Notes: a model not told the origin generated them from the letters alone. A stretch of DNA of 64,000 bases from an uncultured Chitinophagaceae bacterium (GCA_937862815.1 CALMED010000038.1:1-64000), one strand, 5' to 3'. Counted from the first letter of the stretch, positions 16,352 through 25,285 are shown. Program-made: numbers and translations.

Positions 16352-17338
16352 ATGCGCCTATCACTGCTTTGTTGCCTGCTGGCATCACTGCTGTTCACCG
16401 CAGCCTGCCGGAAGAATACGACCCCTGCTCCCACGAACCCGCCGGTTCTTCCCCAGCCGGCGATCATCCCGCCGATCAACGACCTGGGCACCGCCAGCTG
16501 GCGCGGTCGCCAGGGCGGATTATATCCCAACGGACTCAACACCCGCCCGGTTGCGCACCAGCAGGCCGGGGAGGCCATCGCCCAGGGCATCCGTCCGTTA
16601 GATGCTTCCGGTGCTGCCGATGCCACCAACGGCCGCATCGTATGGCTGGCCATCGGCATGAGCAACACCACGCAGGAAGCTTCGGTCTTCATCAACCTGT
16701 CGAACAATCTGCACAACCGCCACCCGCGGCTCAGCCTCGTGGATGGGGCGCAGGGCGGATGGGACATTGACATGATCAACAACCCGGCCGCGTTGTACTG
16801 GGACAATGTGGTGACCCGGCTGTCGCAGCAGGGACTTACCCCCGCCCAGGTGCAGATCGTGTGGCTGAAGCAGGCCGACCGTTCGTTTCCCGACACGTCG
16901 TTTGCCGGCTATACGGCGCGGTACCGCGACAAGCTGGCCACCACCATCGGCATCATCCGTTCCAAATTTCCCAATGTGAAGTTGCTGTACCTCAGCAGCC
17001 GCATCTATGCCGGCTATCAAACCGGCACAGGTTCCAATCCCGAGCCCTATGCCTGTTACACGGGCTGGGGGGTAAAAGACCTAATTGCCGAACAGATCAA
17101 CGGCAACCCGGCCTATGCCTATGCCGGTTCCGGCGCCCCCATGCCCTGGCTCTCGTGGGCCGCCTATACCTGGGCACACGGCAATCGTGTCCGCGGCGAC
17201 GGACTGCGCTGGCTCCGCGAGGATTTTGAACCCGACGGCATTCACCCCTCTAATTCGGGTCGCCGCAAAGTGGCCGAGCTGCTGCTGCAGTTCTTCACCA
17301 CCGATGCAACGGCCCGGCCCTGGTTTGTGCAGCCGTGA
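16352..17338 (+). CDS. SGNH-like lipoprotein, probable carbohydrate-active esterase type
   Basis: 328 residues with lipobox FTAAC (Cys19) and a Pro/Thr-rich linker. A GMSN motif at AIGMSNTTQEA replaces the usual GDS. VDGAQGGWDI follows, then an LKQAD motif, YLSSRIYAGYQTG, and a canonical C-terminal DGIHPSNSGR with Asp295 and His298. The Ser/Asp/His layout suggests an active SGNH-superfamily hydrolase anchored to a membrane. The family is unnamed to me; similar proteins are usually listed as hypothetical. It is divergent from the SGNH lipoprotein at 15502, so the two may share a promoter region. Repeat DNA begins directly after its stop. Confidence 0.75.
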   Translation: MRLSLLCCLLASLLFTAACRKNTTPAPTNPPVLPQPAIIPPINDLGTASWRGRQGGLYPNGLNTRPVAHQQAGEAIAQGIRPLDASGAADATNGRIVWLAIGMSNTTQEASVFINLSNNLHNRHPRLSLVDGAQGGWDIDMINNPAALYWDNVVTRLSQQGLTPAQVQIVWLKQADRSFPDTSFAGYTARYRDKLATTIGIIRSKFPNVKLLYLSSRIYAGYQTGTGSNPEPYACYTGWGVKDLIAEQINGNPAYAYAGSGAPMPWLSWAAYTWAHGNRVRGDGLRWLREDFEPDGIHPSNSGRRKVAELLLQFFTTDATARPWFVQP

Positions 17339-17340
17339 TT

Positions 17341-17629
17341 CGTTTCCCCGCGAACCACGCACCGGAACAACCGGCCGGAAGTAACAAACCTGTCAACTGT
17401 ACCCTGTCGTCTGTGATCTATAGAAATGTGCTTGCGGTTGGAAGTTACTACCCGGCCTGCGGCCCACGGCCAGCGCTCCTGTGGACGGATGACAGATGAC
17501 GGCAGGATTCTGCCGGCCGGAAGTAACAAACCTGTCAACTGTCCCCTGTCATCCATAGAAAAGTGCTTGGGGTTGATGGTTGCTACCCGGCCTGCGGCCA
17601 ACGCCTCAACTCCGTAGCTTTGTTCTCCT
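17341..17629. repeat. Near-tandem repeat pair, spacing 142 bp
   Basis: CCGGCCGGAAGTAACAAACC begins at 17371 and again at 17513, each followed by TGTCAACTGT and (A/C)CCTGTC. Later each has a TAGAAA(T/A)GTGCTTG block and CTACCCGGCCTGCGGCC. The whole gap between the two flanking genes consists of these two diverged units. They use the same CCGGCCGGAAG core as the other repeat blocks. Confidence 0.8.
17615..17622 (+). promoter_or_regulatory. -7 element just ahead of the start codon
   Basis: TAGCTTTG matches TAnnTTTG and ends 7 nt before the ATG at 17630, predicting an almost leaderless mRNA. The promoter sits at the edge of the repeat unit. Confidence 0.45.
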
Positions 17630-18076
17630 ATGTCAGTTCCCCGCCGTTTTTCCGATGCCGGCCTGCGCCTCAGCGATTTTTACGATGAGGTGTGGGTGGT
17701 GTGTCCCGCCTGCAGCAAAAACGCCCTGGCACGGGCATACCGGGAGGTGGCATGTGCCCGCCTCACCTGTACAGCCTGCGGGTACAGCCGGGACGTATCC
17801 ACCCGCCTGTCTAACGGTGGTGTCCTGCTGCTGCCTGCGCACCGGTATTTCAATGCCGCACTCTGGCTGCAGATGCCGCTGCGGGATGGAGAAACCGTAG
17901 CGGCCTTCAACGGTGCCCATCTCAATTACCTGGAGCAATACATTGCCGCAGACCTGCGGGAACACCGCAACCGCACCCATTTCACCCTGCTCGAGAAACT
18001 CCCGCGTTTTTACCACGAAGCTTCCAACCGTACCGCCTTGCTGAAGATTATACAGCAACTGCGGGAGAAGGGGTGA
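17630..18076 (+). CDS. Zinc-ribbon-like hypothetical protein, 148 aa
   Basis: 148 residues. The N-terminal half has a zinc-ribbon signature VCPACSKN (CxxC) paired with LTCTACGYSRD (CxxC) about 25 residues later. The remainder is alpha/beta, with LWLQMPLRDGETVAAFNGAHL and a helical end ALLKIIQQLREKG. I know similar small ribbon proteins in Bacteroidota only as hypotheticals, sometimes mis-called PriA-like. DNA or RNA binding is possible from the ribbon alone. Both flanks are repeat DNA, so it is a single-gene transcription unit with its own -7 element. Confidence 0.75.
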   Translation: MSVPRRFSDAGLRLSDFYDEVWVVCPACSKNALARAYREVACARLTCTACGYSRDVSTRLSNGGVLLLPAHRYFNAALWLQMPLRDGETVAAFNGAHLNYLEQYIAADLREHRNRTHFTLLEKLPRFYHEASNRTALLKIIQQLREKG

Positions 18077-18440
18077 GGCGAATCGTAGGCCGGGGCAACG
18101 TTGGCCGTAAGCCGTCTTGTTTCATCCGGCCCGAAGTTTCTCTCCATTTACACCTTTTCACATTCGTTCCGGAAAAACGCCGCCAGGGTGTGCAACCGCT
18201 GGCGGGGGAACGCGTCAAAAAATCAGAAATCTAAAATCTGCAATCCGCTCCCGTACATCATACATCCAACATCGTACATTACTACGCGGGCCGTCAGCCG
18301 TAGGCCGTATAGTTACCTCCCGCCGCAAGGTTCTCTCCATTTACACATTGCCGCATTTACACATTGCCACGTTGCCCCATCCCCTCATCAGGGTATTTCC
18401 CGTCCCGGCCGGAAGCTGTACCTTTCGGAAAATACCGCAC
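18077..18440. repeat. Composite intergenic repeat block, inverted orientation
   Basis: A gap of 364 bp holding the composite modules in reverse orientation relative to 1758-2356. The order is CATTTACACCTTTTCACATTC, GCGGGGGAACGCGTCAAAAA, a run of AAATCTGCAATCC type, CGTACATCATACATCC, CCGTCAGCCGTAGGCCG and GTTCTCTCCATTTACACATT. No gene is apparent. Confidence 0.75.
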
Positions 18441-18944
18441 ATGAAATCATTCCTCTCCCTGCTGTTCCTGCTGAGCGCTGCCGTGCTGCTCACGGGCTGT
18501 CCCTACGAAAGCGAAGTGCCCATTGATACACCCTCGGTGAAATACCCCGCCGGCCTGCTGGGTAAATGGGAACCCAAGAGTTCGTCCGACAACCTCATGA
18601 TCATTACCAAAAAATCCGACTTCATTTTCCACATCGTCAAGACCAAGAAGGAAGCCAAGGCCGATGACACCCCCGAGGAATACGATGCGTATATGTCCGA
18701 TGTGGGTGGACTGAAATTCCTCAACCTCACCGAGTCAAAACAGGACGAGTGGTCCACCAAGAAATACTACCTCTACAAGATGGAGCTCGCCACCAGCGGC
18801 GCCCGTCTCACACTGAGCCCGGTAACGGAAAACATCCGCGAGAAATTCACCGACTCCAAAGAACTCAAAGCCTTCATCCAGAAACACATGCACCTCTCGT
18901 TCTTTTACGACAAGGAGGACGAAGTGTACATCCGGGCCGACTGA
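18441..18944 (+). CDS. Hypothetical lipoprotein, 167 aa
   Basis: 167 residues from the ATG at 18441. The lipoprotein signal MKSFLSLLFLLSAAVLLTGC has its lipidated Cys at residue 20. The mature domain begins PYESEVPIDTPSVKYPAGLLGKWEPKSS and reads like a small lipocalin-type or protein-turnover beta barrel: GLLGKWE, DFIFHIVKTKK, GLKFLNLTE, YLYKMELATSGARLTLSPV, and a C-terminal helix. The family is not recognised. Frames opening further upstream are translated repeat DNA. It is probably in the inner leaflet of the outer membrane. Confidence 0.78.
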   Translation: MKSFLSLLFLLSAAVLLTGCPYESEVPIDTPSVKYPAGLLGKWEPKSSSDNLMIITKKSDFIFHIVKTKKEAKADDTPEEYDAYMSDVGGLKFLNLTESKQDEWSTKKYYLYKMELATSGARLTLSPVTENIREKFTDSKELKAFIQKHMHLSFFYDKEDEVYIRAD

Positions 18945-19074
18945 GTCTTTTCGTTGCCGTGGTTCGTGACCCCACGGCTTTCCGGCAATCGGAGCACCGG
19001 CGGGAACAACACCGGGTGATCCGTATCTTACAGGCTGGAAGCTGCGCCCGTGCGGGAGCATTTACTTACCTGCC

Positions 19075-20214
19075 ATGAAAATTATTCTCGCCCCCGATAA
19101 GTTCAAAGGAAGTCTCACCGCATTTGAGGTGTGTGAAGCCATGGAGGCCGGCATCCGCGGGGTGCTGCCCAACGCAACGGTACTTTCTTTTCCCCTGGCC
19201 GATGGGGGCGACGGCTTTGGTGCCACACTGAAACACTACCTCCACACACAAACCGTCCCAACCCAAACGGTGGATCCGTTGGGGCGTCCCTTTGCCGCCA
19301 GCTACGAATGGAGTGAAGACAAGGCCACGGCCGTTGTGGAACTGGCTGCGGCATCCGGACTGGTACTCCTGCACCCCAACGAGCGCAACCCGTTGCTCAC
19401 TTCCACCTACGGTACCGGGCTGCAGATCAGGGATGCGATCGGGCGGGGCGCCCATACCCTCCTCCTGGGCCTCGGCGGAAGCGCCACCAACGACGCGGGC
19501 ACGGGCATCCTGGCAGCCCTGGGGTTCCGCTTTTTTGATGCCGCAGGCGCAACCCTTGTTCCCTGCGGCGGCAACCTGCACGCCATCGAAAGGGTGGAGG
19601 TTCCTGCTGCTCTGCCCACCGCTCACTGGATCATCGCCTGCGATGTGAACAATCCCCTGCACGGAGCCAACGGGGCTGCCTTTGTGTACGCACCGCAGAA
19701 AGGGGCGGATGCGGCCATGGTGCAGCAACTCGACGAAGGGCTCCGCCATTTTGAAAGGGTAATCAACCGCTATGCAACAGCACCGGTTGGTGCCATCCCG
19801 GGTACGGGTGCCGCCGGTGGGGTGGTGGCCGGACTCCTGCCCTGGCTGAACCCTGCTGTTGTGAGCGGTATTGACCTCGTGATGGAGGCAAGCGGCCTTG
19901 AACAGGCGCTGCCGGGGGCCGACCTGCTGCTCACCGGGGAAGGCAAGCTCGACAACCAGAGCCTGCAGGGAAAAGTGGTGGGTCCCCTGGCTGCGTTGGG
20001 ACGCAAACACAAGGTGCCGGTTGCGGCGGTATGCGGCATAGCGGAAGCCGATGTTGCACAGCTGCAGCAGGCCGGCATCAGCCGGGTGGTGCAACTCCTG
20101 CAACCCGGACGAACGGCAGGTTATTGCATGGAGCATGCCCGCCGCCTGGTAACGGAAGAGACAGCAGGCCTGCTGCGGGCGGCTGGTAATGCTGCTGCCC
20201 GGCAAGGCACATAA
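19075..20214 (+). CDS. Glycerate kinase (type I, GarK/GlxK family)
   Basis: 379 residues, the normal length for the family (about 375-385). The start MKIILAPDKFKGSLTAFEVCEAM is diagnostic, followed by PLADGGDGFGATL, LLGLGGSATNDAGTGILAALG and GVVAGLLPWLN, then TGEGKLDNQSLQGKV in the C-terminal domain. It phosphorylates D-glycerate to a phosphoglycerate with ATP in the cytoplasm, feeding glyoxylate, glucarate or serine breakdown into glycolysis. The 2- versus 3-phospho product is not decided by sequence alone. It stands upstream of a GNAT gene by about 90 bp. Confidence 0.95.
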   Translation: MKIILAPDKFKGSLTAFEVCEAMEAGIRGVLPNATVLSFPLADGGDGFGATLKHYLHTQTVPTQTVDPLGRPFAASYEWSEDKATAVVELAAASGLVLLHPNERNPLLTSTYGTGLQIRDAIGRGAHTLLLGLGGSATNDAGTGILAALGFRFFDAAGATLVPCGGNLHAIERVEVPAALPTAHWIIACDVNNPLHGANGAAFVYAPQKGADAAMVQQLDEGLRHFERVINRYATAPVGAIPGTGAAGGVVAGLLPWLNPAVVSGIDLVMEASGLEQALPGADLLLTGEGKLDNQSLQGKVVGPLAALGRKHKVPVAAVCGIAEADVAQLQQAGISRVVQLLQPGRTAGYCMEHARRLVTEETAGLLRAAGNAAARQGT

Positions 20215-20303
20215 AACAGAACAGGGGTGTCCGACGGTTTCCGGGCTATTGCCACCTTCCGCAGTGTGTTTGTTCCGTTCACGATTCATCTTATCTTACC
20301 AGT

Positions 20304-20816
20304 ATGAATGTGCACCTCCGCGAATGGCGTACGTCGGATATCCCCGTGCTGACGCAGCTGGCCAACAACCCCGCTGTTGCCGCCCCACTGCGGGATGCTT
20401 TTCCCCACCCGTACACGGAGGAGCATGCCCGTACCTGGGTGGAGTTTCAGCAGCAGCAGGAAGTGCCGCATGCTTTTGTCATTGAGGTGGACGGTGCATT
20501 TGCCGGGGGCACCGGGCTGGAGCGGCGGACCGATATTTACCGCGGCACGGTGGAAATCGGTTACTGGCTGGGCGAACCTTTCTGGGGCCGGGGCATCGCT
20601 TCACGGGCCATCGGGCTGCTTTGTGATTATATCTGGCACCACCTGCCCGATGTACACCGCATCGAGGCCCTGGTGTTTGCGCACAACACCGCTTCGCAAC
20701 GCGTGCTGGCGAAGAACGGGTTTGTACAGGAGTCGTACCGCCGGAGGGCCGTGACCAAAGACGGGCAACTGTTCGATGATACGGTGTGGGTGTTGCTGCG
20801 GGAAAACAAGGATTGA
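20304..20816 (+). CDS. GNAT family N-acetyltransferase (RimJ/RimL-like)
   Basis: 170 residues. The GNAT fold shows MNVHLREWRTSDIPVLTQLANN at the N-terminus, EIGYWLGEPFWGRGIASRAIG as motif A with the acetyl-CoA loop (WGRGIASRA), and HNTASQRVLAKNGFVQESYRRR as motif B. This layout is that of RimJ/RimL-type enzymes acting on amino groups of proteins or small molecules. The substrate is unknown. The gene follows the glycerate kinase on the same strand; any functional link is unproven. Short GAATGAAT repeats start at its stop codon. Confidence 0.9.
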   Translation: MNVHLREWRTSDIPVLTQLANNPAVAAPLRDAFPHPYTEEHARTWVEFQQQQEVPHAFVIEVDGAFAGGTGLERRTDIYRGTVEIGYWLGEPFWGRGIASRAIGLLCDYIWHHLPDVHRIEALVFAHNTASQRVLAKNGFVQESYRRRAVTKDGQLFDDTVWVLLRENKD

Positions 20817-21417
20817 ATGAGTGAATGAATGAAGGATTGAATGGGGGGCGTACCGGGATGGAGGCGTTGCTTGTTGTTGTAAATTCATTTTCAGAAACAG
20901 GATTCCGGGAAAGCAATGAATGAAGGATTGAATGAATGAAGGATTGAATGGGGGGCGTTTACTTTCCAGCCGGCTGTTCGCTCCGTACATCTGACATCGT
21001 ACTGGTCTGGAGTTACGGGTTATGTGTTATGGGTTACGCGATTTTGACTTCCGACCGTATGTGCCTTTCCAATTACACCTTCGTTCCGGTAAACCGCCGC
21101 CAGGGTTGGGAACCGCCGGCGGGGGAACGCGTCAAAAAATCTGAAATCCGAAATCAAAAATCTGCAATCTCAAATCTGAAATCCGTCCCCCGTACCTCGT
21201 ACATCCAATAGCGTACAGGTGCAATGGGCCGTTGGCCGTCTGCCGTATTGTTACTTCCGGCCGCAAGGTTCTATCCATTTACACATCAGCATATTTACAC
21301 GTTCACACATTGCCTTCCCATTTTCAAGTTTTCGCATCCCATTTTTTACATTCGCCACCAGGGTGTGCAACCGCTGGCGGGGATCCGCGTTTCCATTTTC
21401 ACATTTTCACATCCCCC
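20817..21417. repeat. Composite intergenic repeat block with GAATGAAT runs
   Basis: A 601-bp gap. Two copies of GAATGAAGGATTGAATGGGG (about 20826 and 20931) flank a spacer, and a TTACGGGTTATGTGTTATGG phrase sits near 21013. The composite modules follow in reverse orientation: GGGGGAACGCGTCAAAAAAT, AATCTGCAATCTC, GTACCTCGTACATCC, CCGTTGGCCGTCTGCCG and TCTATCCATTTACACATC. A partial second copy lies at about 21355-21415. No gene seen. Confidence 0.75.
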
Positions 21418-23076
21418 TCACCTGAACAACGCCGGGTGTTCCTTATGCCAGCCCGTAACCCGTTGCAGGGCTTCGCCCGCCTGGAGGAGTGGTCCTTCGC
21501 CGTAGAGCGGTGCCAGCAGGGTGATGCTGGTGGGCAGCTGCTGCCGGTTGAAGCCGGTGGGCAGGCAGAGAGCCGGGTGGCCGGTGAGGTTGGTGATGGC
21601 CAGCTGGCTGCCGCCATAGGTGGGGGTGATGAGCACGTCCACCTGCTGAAAGAACGCATCCAGCTCCTGCTGCAGCAGGAAGCGGTGGCGCTGGGTGTTG
21701 ACGTACTCCACGGCGGGGATGAAGCGGGCCGCCCGGAAGAAGTTGGGCCAGTCGTTGCGGTTCTGGCGGGTGAGCTGGTCGTCGAGGTCCAGCCGCGTCA
21801 TCGCGTCGAAGGCGGCCGCGCTTTCGGCGCCGATGGTGATGCCGATCATGTCGAACCGATACACCCCGCTGTCGGGGAACACCAGCGGAACGAGGGTCAC
21901 GCCCAGCTGTTCAAAGGCCCGCAGCACTTTCCACTCGTTGGCGGTGGTATCGCGGATGCGGTCGAAGTAATTTTTGGCATAGCCGATGCGGAGCCGCCGG
22001 ATATCGCCGCCGGGCTGGTAGCGGAAGGGCGGGTTCACACTGCCGGCATCGCGTCCGTCGGTGCCCCGCAGTACCTCGTACACCACGGCGGCATCGGTGG
22101 CGCTGCGGCAGATGGGTCCCACCTTATCGAGACTCCAGCTGAGCGTCATGGCCCCGCTGCGGCTGATGGTGCCAAAGGTGGGCCGCAGGCCCGTGGCTCC
22201 GCAGGTGTGCGAGGGCGATACGATGGAGCCGTAGGTTTCGGTGCCGATGGCAAAGGGTACCAGTCCGGCCACGGTAGCTGCCGCCGACCCCGCCGACGAA
22301 CCCGAAGAGCCTGCGCGGAGGTTCCAGGGGTTGCGGGTGCGGCCGCCGTACCACCAGTCGCCCATGGCCAGCGAGCCCAGGGTAAACTTGGCCACCAGCA
22401 CGGCGCCGGCTTCTTTCAGTTTGGTATAGACATAGCTGTCGTCTTCAATCACCTGCTCTTTGTAGGGTGCTGCCCCCCAGGTGGTGCGGGTGCCCCGCAC
22501 GGCGAAGAGGTCTTTGAGTCCGTACGGGATACCATGCAGCAGTCCCCGGTAGCGGCCGGCTGCCAGTTCGGCATCGGCGGCCCGGGCCTGTTCCATCGCC
22601 AGCTCTTCGGTGACGGAGATGACACACTCGAGCGTGTCGCCGTAGCGTTTGATGCGGTCGAGAAAGAAGCGGGTGAGCTCCACGGAGCTGATCTGGCGGC
22701 TGCGCAGCAGGGAGGCCAGCTCGGGCAGGGAGTAAAACGCCAGGTCGGCAGGGTTGGCCGGCAGTACGACTTTTTTGGGCAGCTTCCAATTTACGGGTGG
22801 TGCGGCGGGAGGGAGAGCCCGCCCGGGCAGCAGCGGGCTCTGCCAGAGGCTCATGGGTACGCTGTTGGGCAGGTCCAGCCCGTGCAGTTTGCGGTACTCG
22901 GCCCGGCGGGTGCGCAGGGTGAAAAGCAGGCTGTCGAGTTCGGGCTCCGTAAACGACAAGCCGATCACGTTGGCCGCCGTGGCGGCATCGGTGCGGCGGA
23001 GGGTGTCGTTAACGGGTTGGGCCTGAAGAAGTAGAGCGGAAAACCCGGCGAACAGGAAAACAAGACGCAGAAACAT
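21418..23076 (-). CDS. Exported amidase (amidase signature family)
   Basis: 552 residues with a signal peptide (MFLRLVFLFAGFSALLLQAQ). The amidase-signature catalytic elements are present: the lysine in HGIPYGLKDLF, the Ser/Gly-rich loop RAGSSGSSAGSAAATVAG with the cis-Ser, and the nucleophile Ser in IGTETYGSIVSPSH. The family hydrolyses amides through a Ser-cisSer-Lys triad. The roughly 110-residue N-terminal extension after the signal (LDSLLFTLRTRRAEYRKLHG) is typical of periplasmic Bacteroidota members. The substrate cannot be read from the sequence. The gene is isolated between two repeat-filled gaps. Confidence 0.93.
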   Translation of the reverse strand: MFLRLVFLFAGFSALLLQAQPVNDTLRRTDAATAANVIGLSFTEPELDSLLFTLRTRRAEYRKLHGLDLPNSVPMSLWQSPLLPGRALPPAAPPVNWKLPKKVVLPANPADLAFYSLPELASLLRSRQISSVELTRFFLDRIKRYGDTLECVISVTEELAMEQARAADAELAAGRYRGLLHGIPYGLKDLFAVRGTRTTWGAAPYKEQVIEDDSYVYTKLKEAGAVLVAKFTLGSLAMGDWWYGGRTRNPWNLRAGSSGSSAGSAAATVAGLVPFAIGTETYGSIVSPSHTCGATGLRPTFGTISRSGAMTLSWSLDKVGPICRSATDAAVVYEVLRGTDGRDAGSVNPPFRYQPGGDIRRLRIGYAKNYFDRIRDTTANEWKVLRAFEQLGVTLVPLVFPDSGVYRFDMIGITIGAESAAAFDAMTRLDLDDQLTRQNRNDWPNFFRAARFIPAVEYVNTQRHRFLLQQELDAFFQQVDVLITPTYGGSQLAITNLTGHPALCLPTGFNRQQLPTSITLLAPLYGEGPLLQAGEALQRVTGWHKEHPALFR

Positions 23077-23522
23077 GGAAAACGGAATTAGAACGGGAAG
23101 CTACGGAATTATGTAAGAGGTTGTAGGTACGGTGTACGGGGGATTGGGAATTGGGGATTGCAGATTTTGGATTTTTTGACGCGTTCCCCCGCCGGCGGTT
23201 TCAAAGAACGCGGAAGGCAAAATGGTAAATGTGTGAATGTGTTGATGTGTAAATGGTTAGAGCCTTGCGCCCCGAAGGCGAACGCAACCCCACTCACTCC
23301 TTCATTCATTCATTCACTCATTGAGTTCCCGCAGATCACGCGGATTTTTTGCAGATTACATGGAATTGAATTGCCAGGCTGGATTTCAAGGAATGAGAAA
23401 CACCTCTAACCTGATACGCCCCCCATTCAATCAATCATTCATTCACTCATTCACTCATTGAATGTTTCTTCCGGCCGGCACTCACTACCCGTCCCACGGC
23501 CCACGGCTGACGGCCAACGATG
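23077..23522. repeat. Composite intergenic repeat block
   Basis: A 446-bp gap. The first half is a full composite unit in the 1758 orientation: GTAGGTACGGTGTACGGGG, GGATTGCAGATTTTGG, TTTTTTGACGCGTTCCCCC, a TGTGTGAATGTGTTGATGTG run, and GCCTTGCGCCCCGAAGGC. The second half has reverse GAATGAAT-type runs (CATTCATTCATTCACTC) twice and CTTCCGGCCGGCACTCACTA with CCCACGGCCCACGGC. No gene seen. Confidence 0.75.
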
Positions 23523-23801
23523 TTACCTGCGTATCTTCTCCCACATCCGGCGCAGGTAGTTGATGAAAAAGCGGTATTGTCCCAACGGGATGCTGATGAG
23601 CAGTACACAGAGCGGCCAGAGGAGGGTGGCTATGGGTACAAATAATAGCCAAAAGGCCCAATTATTATCCTTGTGCAATAATAAATTGAGTAACTCTCTT
23701 GTAATTTTCCCGCAAAGGCTGCCGCCCAGCGCAAACGTGGTGAAGATGAGGGTAAACTGCCACCAGTTCACCTGCCATTTGTCTTTCAGCCGTTGAAACA
23801 T
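23523..23801 (-). CDS. Small inner-membrane protein (DUF6787-like)
   Basis: 92 residues from the ATG at 23801. It begins MFQRLKDKWQVNWWQFTLIF and has two predicted membrane segments, TLIFTTFALGGSLCGKIT and WAFWLLFVPIATLLWPLCVL, separated by a short hydrophilic loop. The C-terminus is a basic amphipathic tail (GQYRFFINYLRRMWEKIRR). This order resembles the small DUF6787 family of Bacteroidota, sometimes mis-annotated as diacylglyceryl transferase-like. Function unknown. A frame extending upstream to 23879 lacks support. It is divergent from the actA operon. Confidence 0.7.
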   Translation of the reverse strand: MFQRLKDKWQVNWWQFTLIFTTFALGGSLCGKITRELLNLLLHKDNNWAFWLLFVPIATLLWPLCVLLISIPLGQYRFFINYLRRMWEKIRR

Positions 23802-23986
23802 GCGGCAAAAGTCGGGTATAAACCCCGTTGAAGCGTCACCGTTCTGTGAAAAATTGAATCTGTCACAAATTTGTTGCAACTATGTTCCTTCTGCTGAAAT
23901 AAGTGCTTCCACACGTGCCTGAAACCCTTGTCATACAAGGGTAAAAATTTTTTTCAGGGTGTGGATAGTTTGTCAGTATCGTCCCC

Positions 23987-23994
23987 TAAATTTG
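23987..23994 (+). promoter_or_regulatory. -7 element of the actA-cox operon
   Basis: TAAATTTG is a perfect TAnnTTTG match 52 nt upstream of the actA ATG, in the only gap ahead of the respiratory block. A TTTG at 23969-23972 is too close (14 bp) to be a standard -33. Confidence 0.5.
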
Positions 23995-24046
23995 CAGCCT
24001 GTATTCCGGGAACTTTTTTCCTCATCACCTACGTTTTCTGAACGTT

Positions 24047-25285
24047 ATGAATCAACCAAAGTCAATTCTCCGCCGTTTCCTACCTGTCTGTTTTTCAATC
24101 GTTTTGCTGGTGTCCGGCACAGGGGTAACGGCCCAGGACGGGAAGGCGTTGTTTCAAACCAACTGTGCCTCCTGTCATGCCCTCAACAAGAAGCTGACCG
24201 GACCGGCCCTGGCGGGTTTTGAAGAGCGGGGTCCCTGGGGCGACCGCAAAAAACTCTACGAATGGGTGCGCAACCCGGCTGCCTTTGCCAAAAATGATGC
24301 CTATTCCGCCGCCCTCATCAAGGAGTACGGTGTGCTGATGACCGGCTTCAACGCCCTCACCGATGCGGAAATTGACGCCATCGTTACTTATATTAATACA
24401 CCGCCCCCCACACCGGCTCCTGTGGTGCCTGGCACCGAAGGGGCTGCCCCGGCGGGTGACAACACCTTCCTCTTTGGTATCCTGGCCCTCGTGCTGGCTG
24501 TGGTGGCGCTCATCCTCCTGCAGATCAACAGCAACCTGAAGCGCCTGTCTGATGAGAAAGAAGGTGTGGTACGCGGTGAGCCCCTGCCTTTCTGGCGCAA
24601 CAAGGCCTACATCGCCACCGGCATCATCCTGCTGTTCCTGGTAGGCGGCTACCTCACCATCCAGGGCGCCATTGGCCTGGGCCGCCAGACCAACTACCAG
24701 CCCGAGCAACCCATTTACTACTCGCATACGGTACACGCCGGCATCAACCAGATCAACTGTCTGTACTGCCACGGCGGCGCCATGGAAGGCAAGCACGCCA
24801 ACATCCCCAGCGTGAACGTGTGTATGAACTGCCACATGGCCATCAACGAATACAAGGGTCCCGATCTCTTCCGTGAAGACGGCACCAAGGTGGACGGTAC
24901 GGCTGAAATCCAGAAGCTCTACCAGTATGCCGGCTGGGATCCCACCCTCAACAAATACACCGGCGAAGGCAAACCCATCGAGTGGATCCGCATCCACAAC
25001 CTGCCCGACCACGTTTACTTCAACCACTCCCAGCACACCGTTGCCGGCGGCGTACAATGCCAGACCTGCCACGGCCCCATCCAGGAAATGGGCGAAGTAT
25101 ACCAGTTCAGCACCCTCAGCATGGGCTGGTGCATCAACTGTCACCGCGAGTCCAGTGTGAAATTCTCTGAGAACGGCTTCTACAGCATGTACGAGAAGTT
25201 CCACAACGACATCAAGAGCGGCAAAATGGACAGCGTAACCGTAGAGAAAATCGGCGGTACCGAGTGCCAGAAATGTCACTATTAA
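24047..25285 (+). CDS. actA: Alternative complex III subunit A with fused N-terminal cytochrome c (six heme sites)
   Basis: 412 residues with a signal peptide ending near GTGVTAQ. The first heme site, CASCH at 40-44, lies in a monoheme cytochrome c domain. Membrane segments lie at about 141-160 and 186-208. The classical pentaheme ActA part follows with CxxCH at 238-242, 259-263, 338-342, 362-366 and 407-411. ActA relays electrons from the iron-sulfur subunit ActB toward the terminal acceptor on the periplasmic face. The N-terminal extra heme domain is an addition to the five-heme core. It is the first gene of a co-directional block running to 38523. Confidence 0.95.
   Translation: MNQPKSILRRFLPVCFSIVLLVSGTGVTAQDGKALFQTNCASCHALNKKLTGPALAGFEERGPWGDRKKLYEWVRNPAAFAKNDAYSAALIKEYGVLMTGFNALTDAEIDAIVTYINTPPPTPAPVVPGTEGAAPAGDNTFLFGILALVLAVVALILLQINSNLKRLSDEKEGVVRGEPLPFWRNKAYIATGIILLFLVGGYLTIQGAIGLGRQTNYQPEQPIYYSHTVHAGINQINCLYCHGGAMEGKHANIPSVNVCMNCHMAINEYKGPDLFREDGTKVDGTAEIQKLYQYAGWDPTLNKYTGEGKPIEWIRIHNLPDHVYFNHSQHTVAGGVQCQTCHGPIQEMGEVYQFSTLSMGWCINCHRESSVKFSENGFYSMYEKFHNDIKSGKMDSVTVEKIGGTECQKCHY

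Noticed and set aside
23109-23309. 66-codon minus frame
   Set aside because: Entirely repeat modules.
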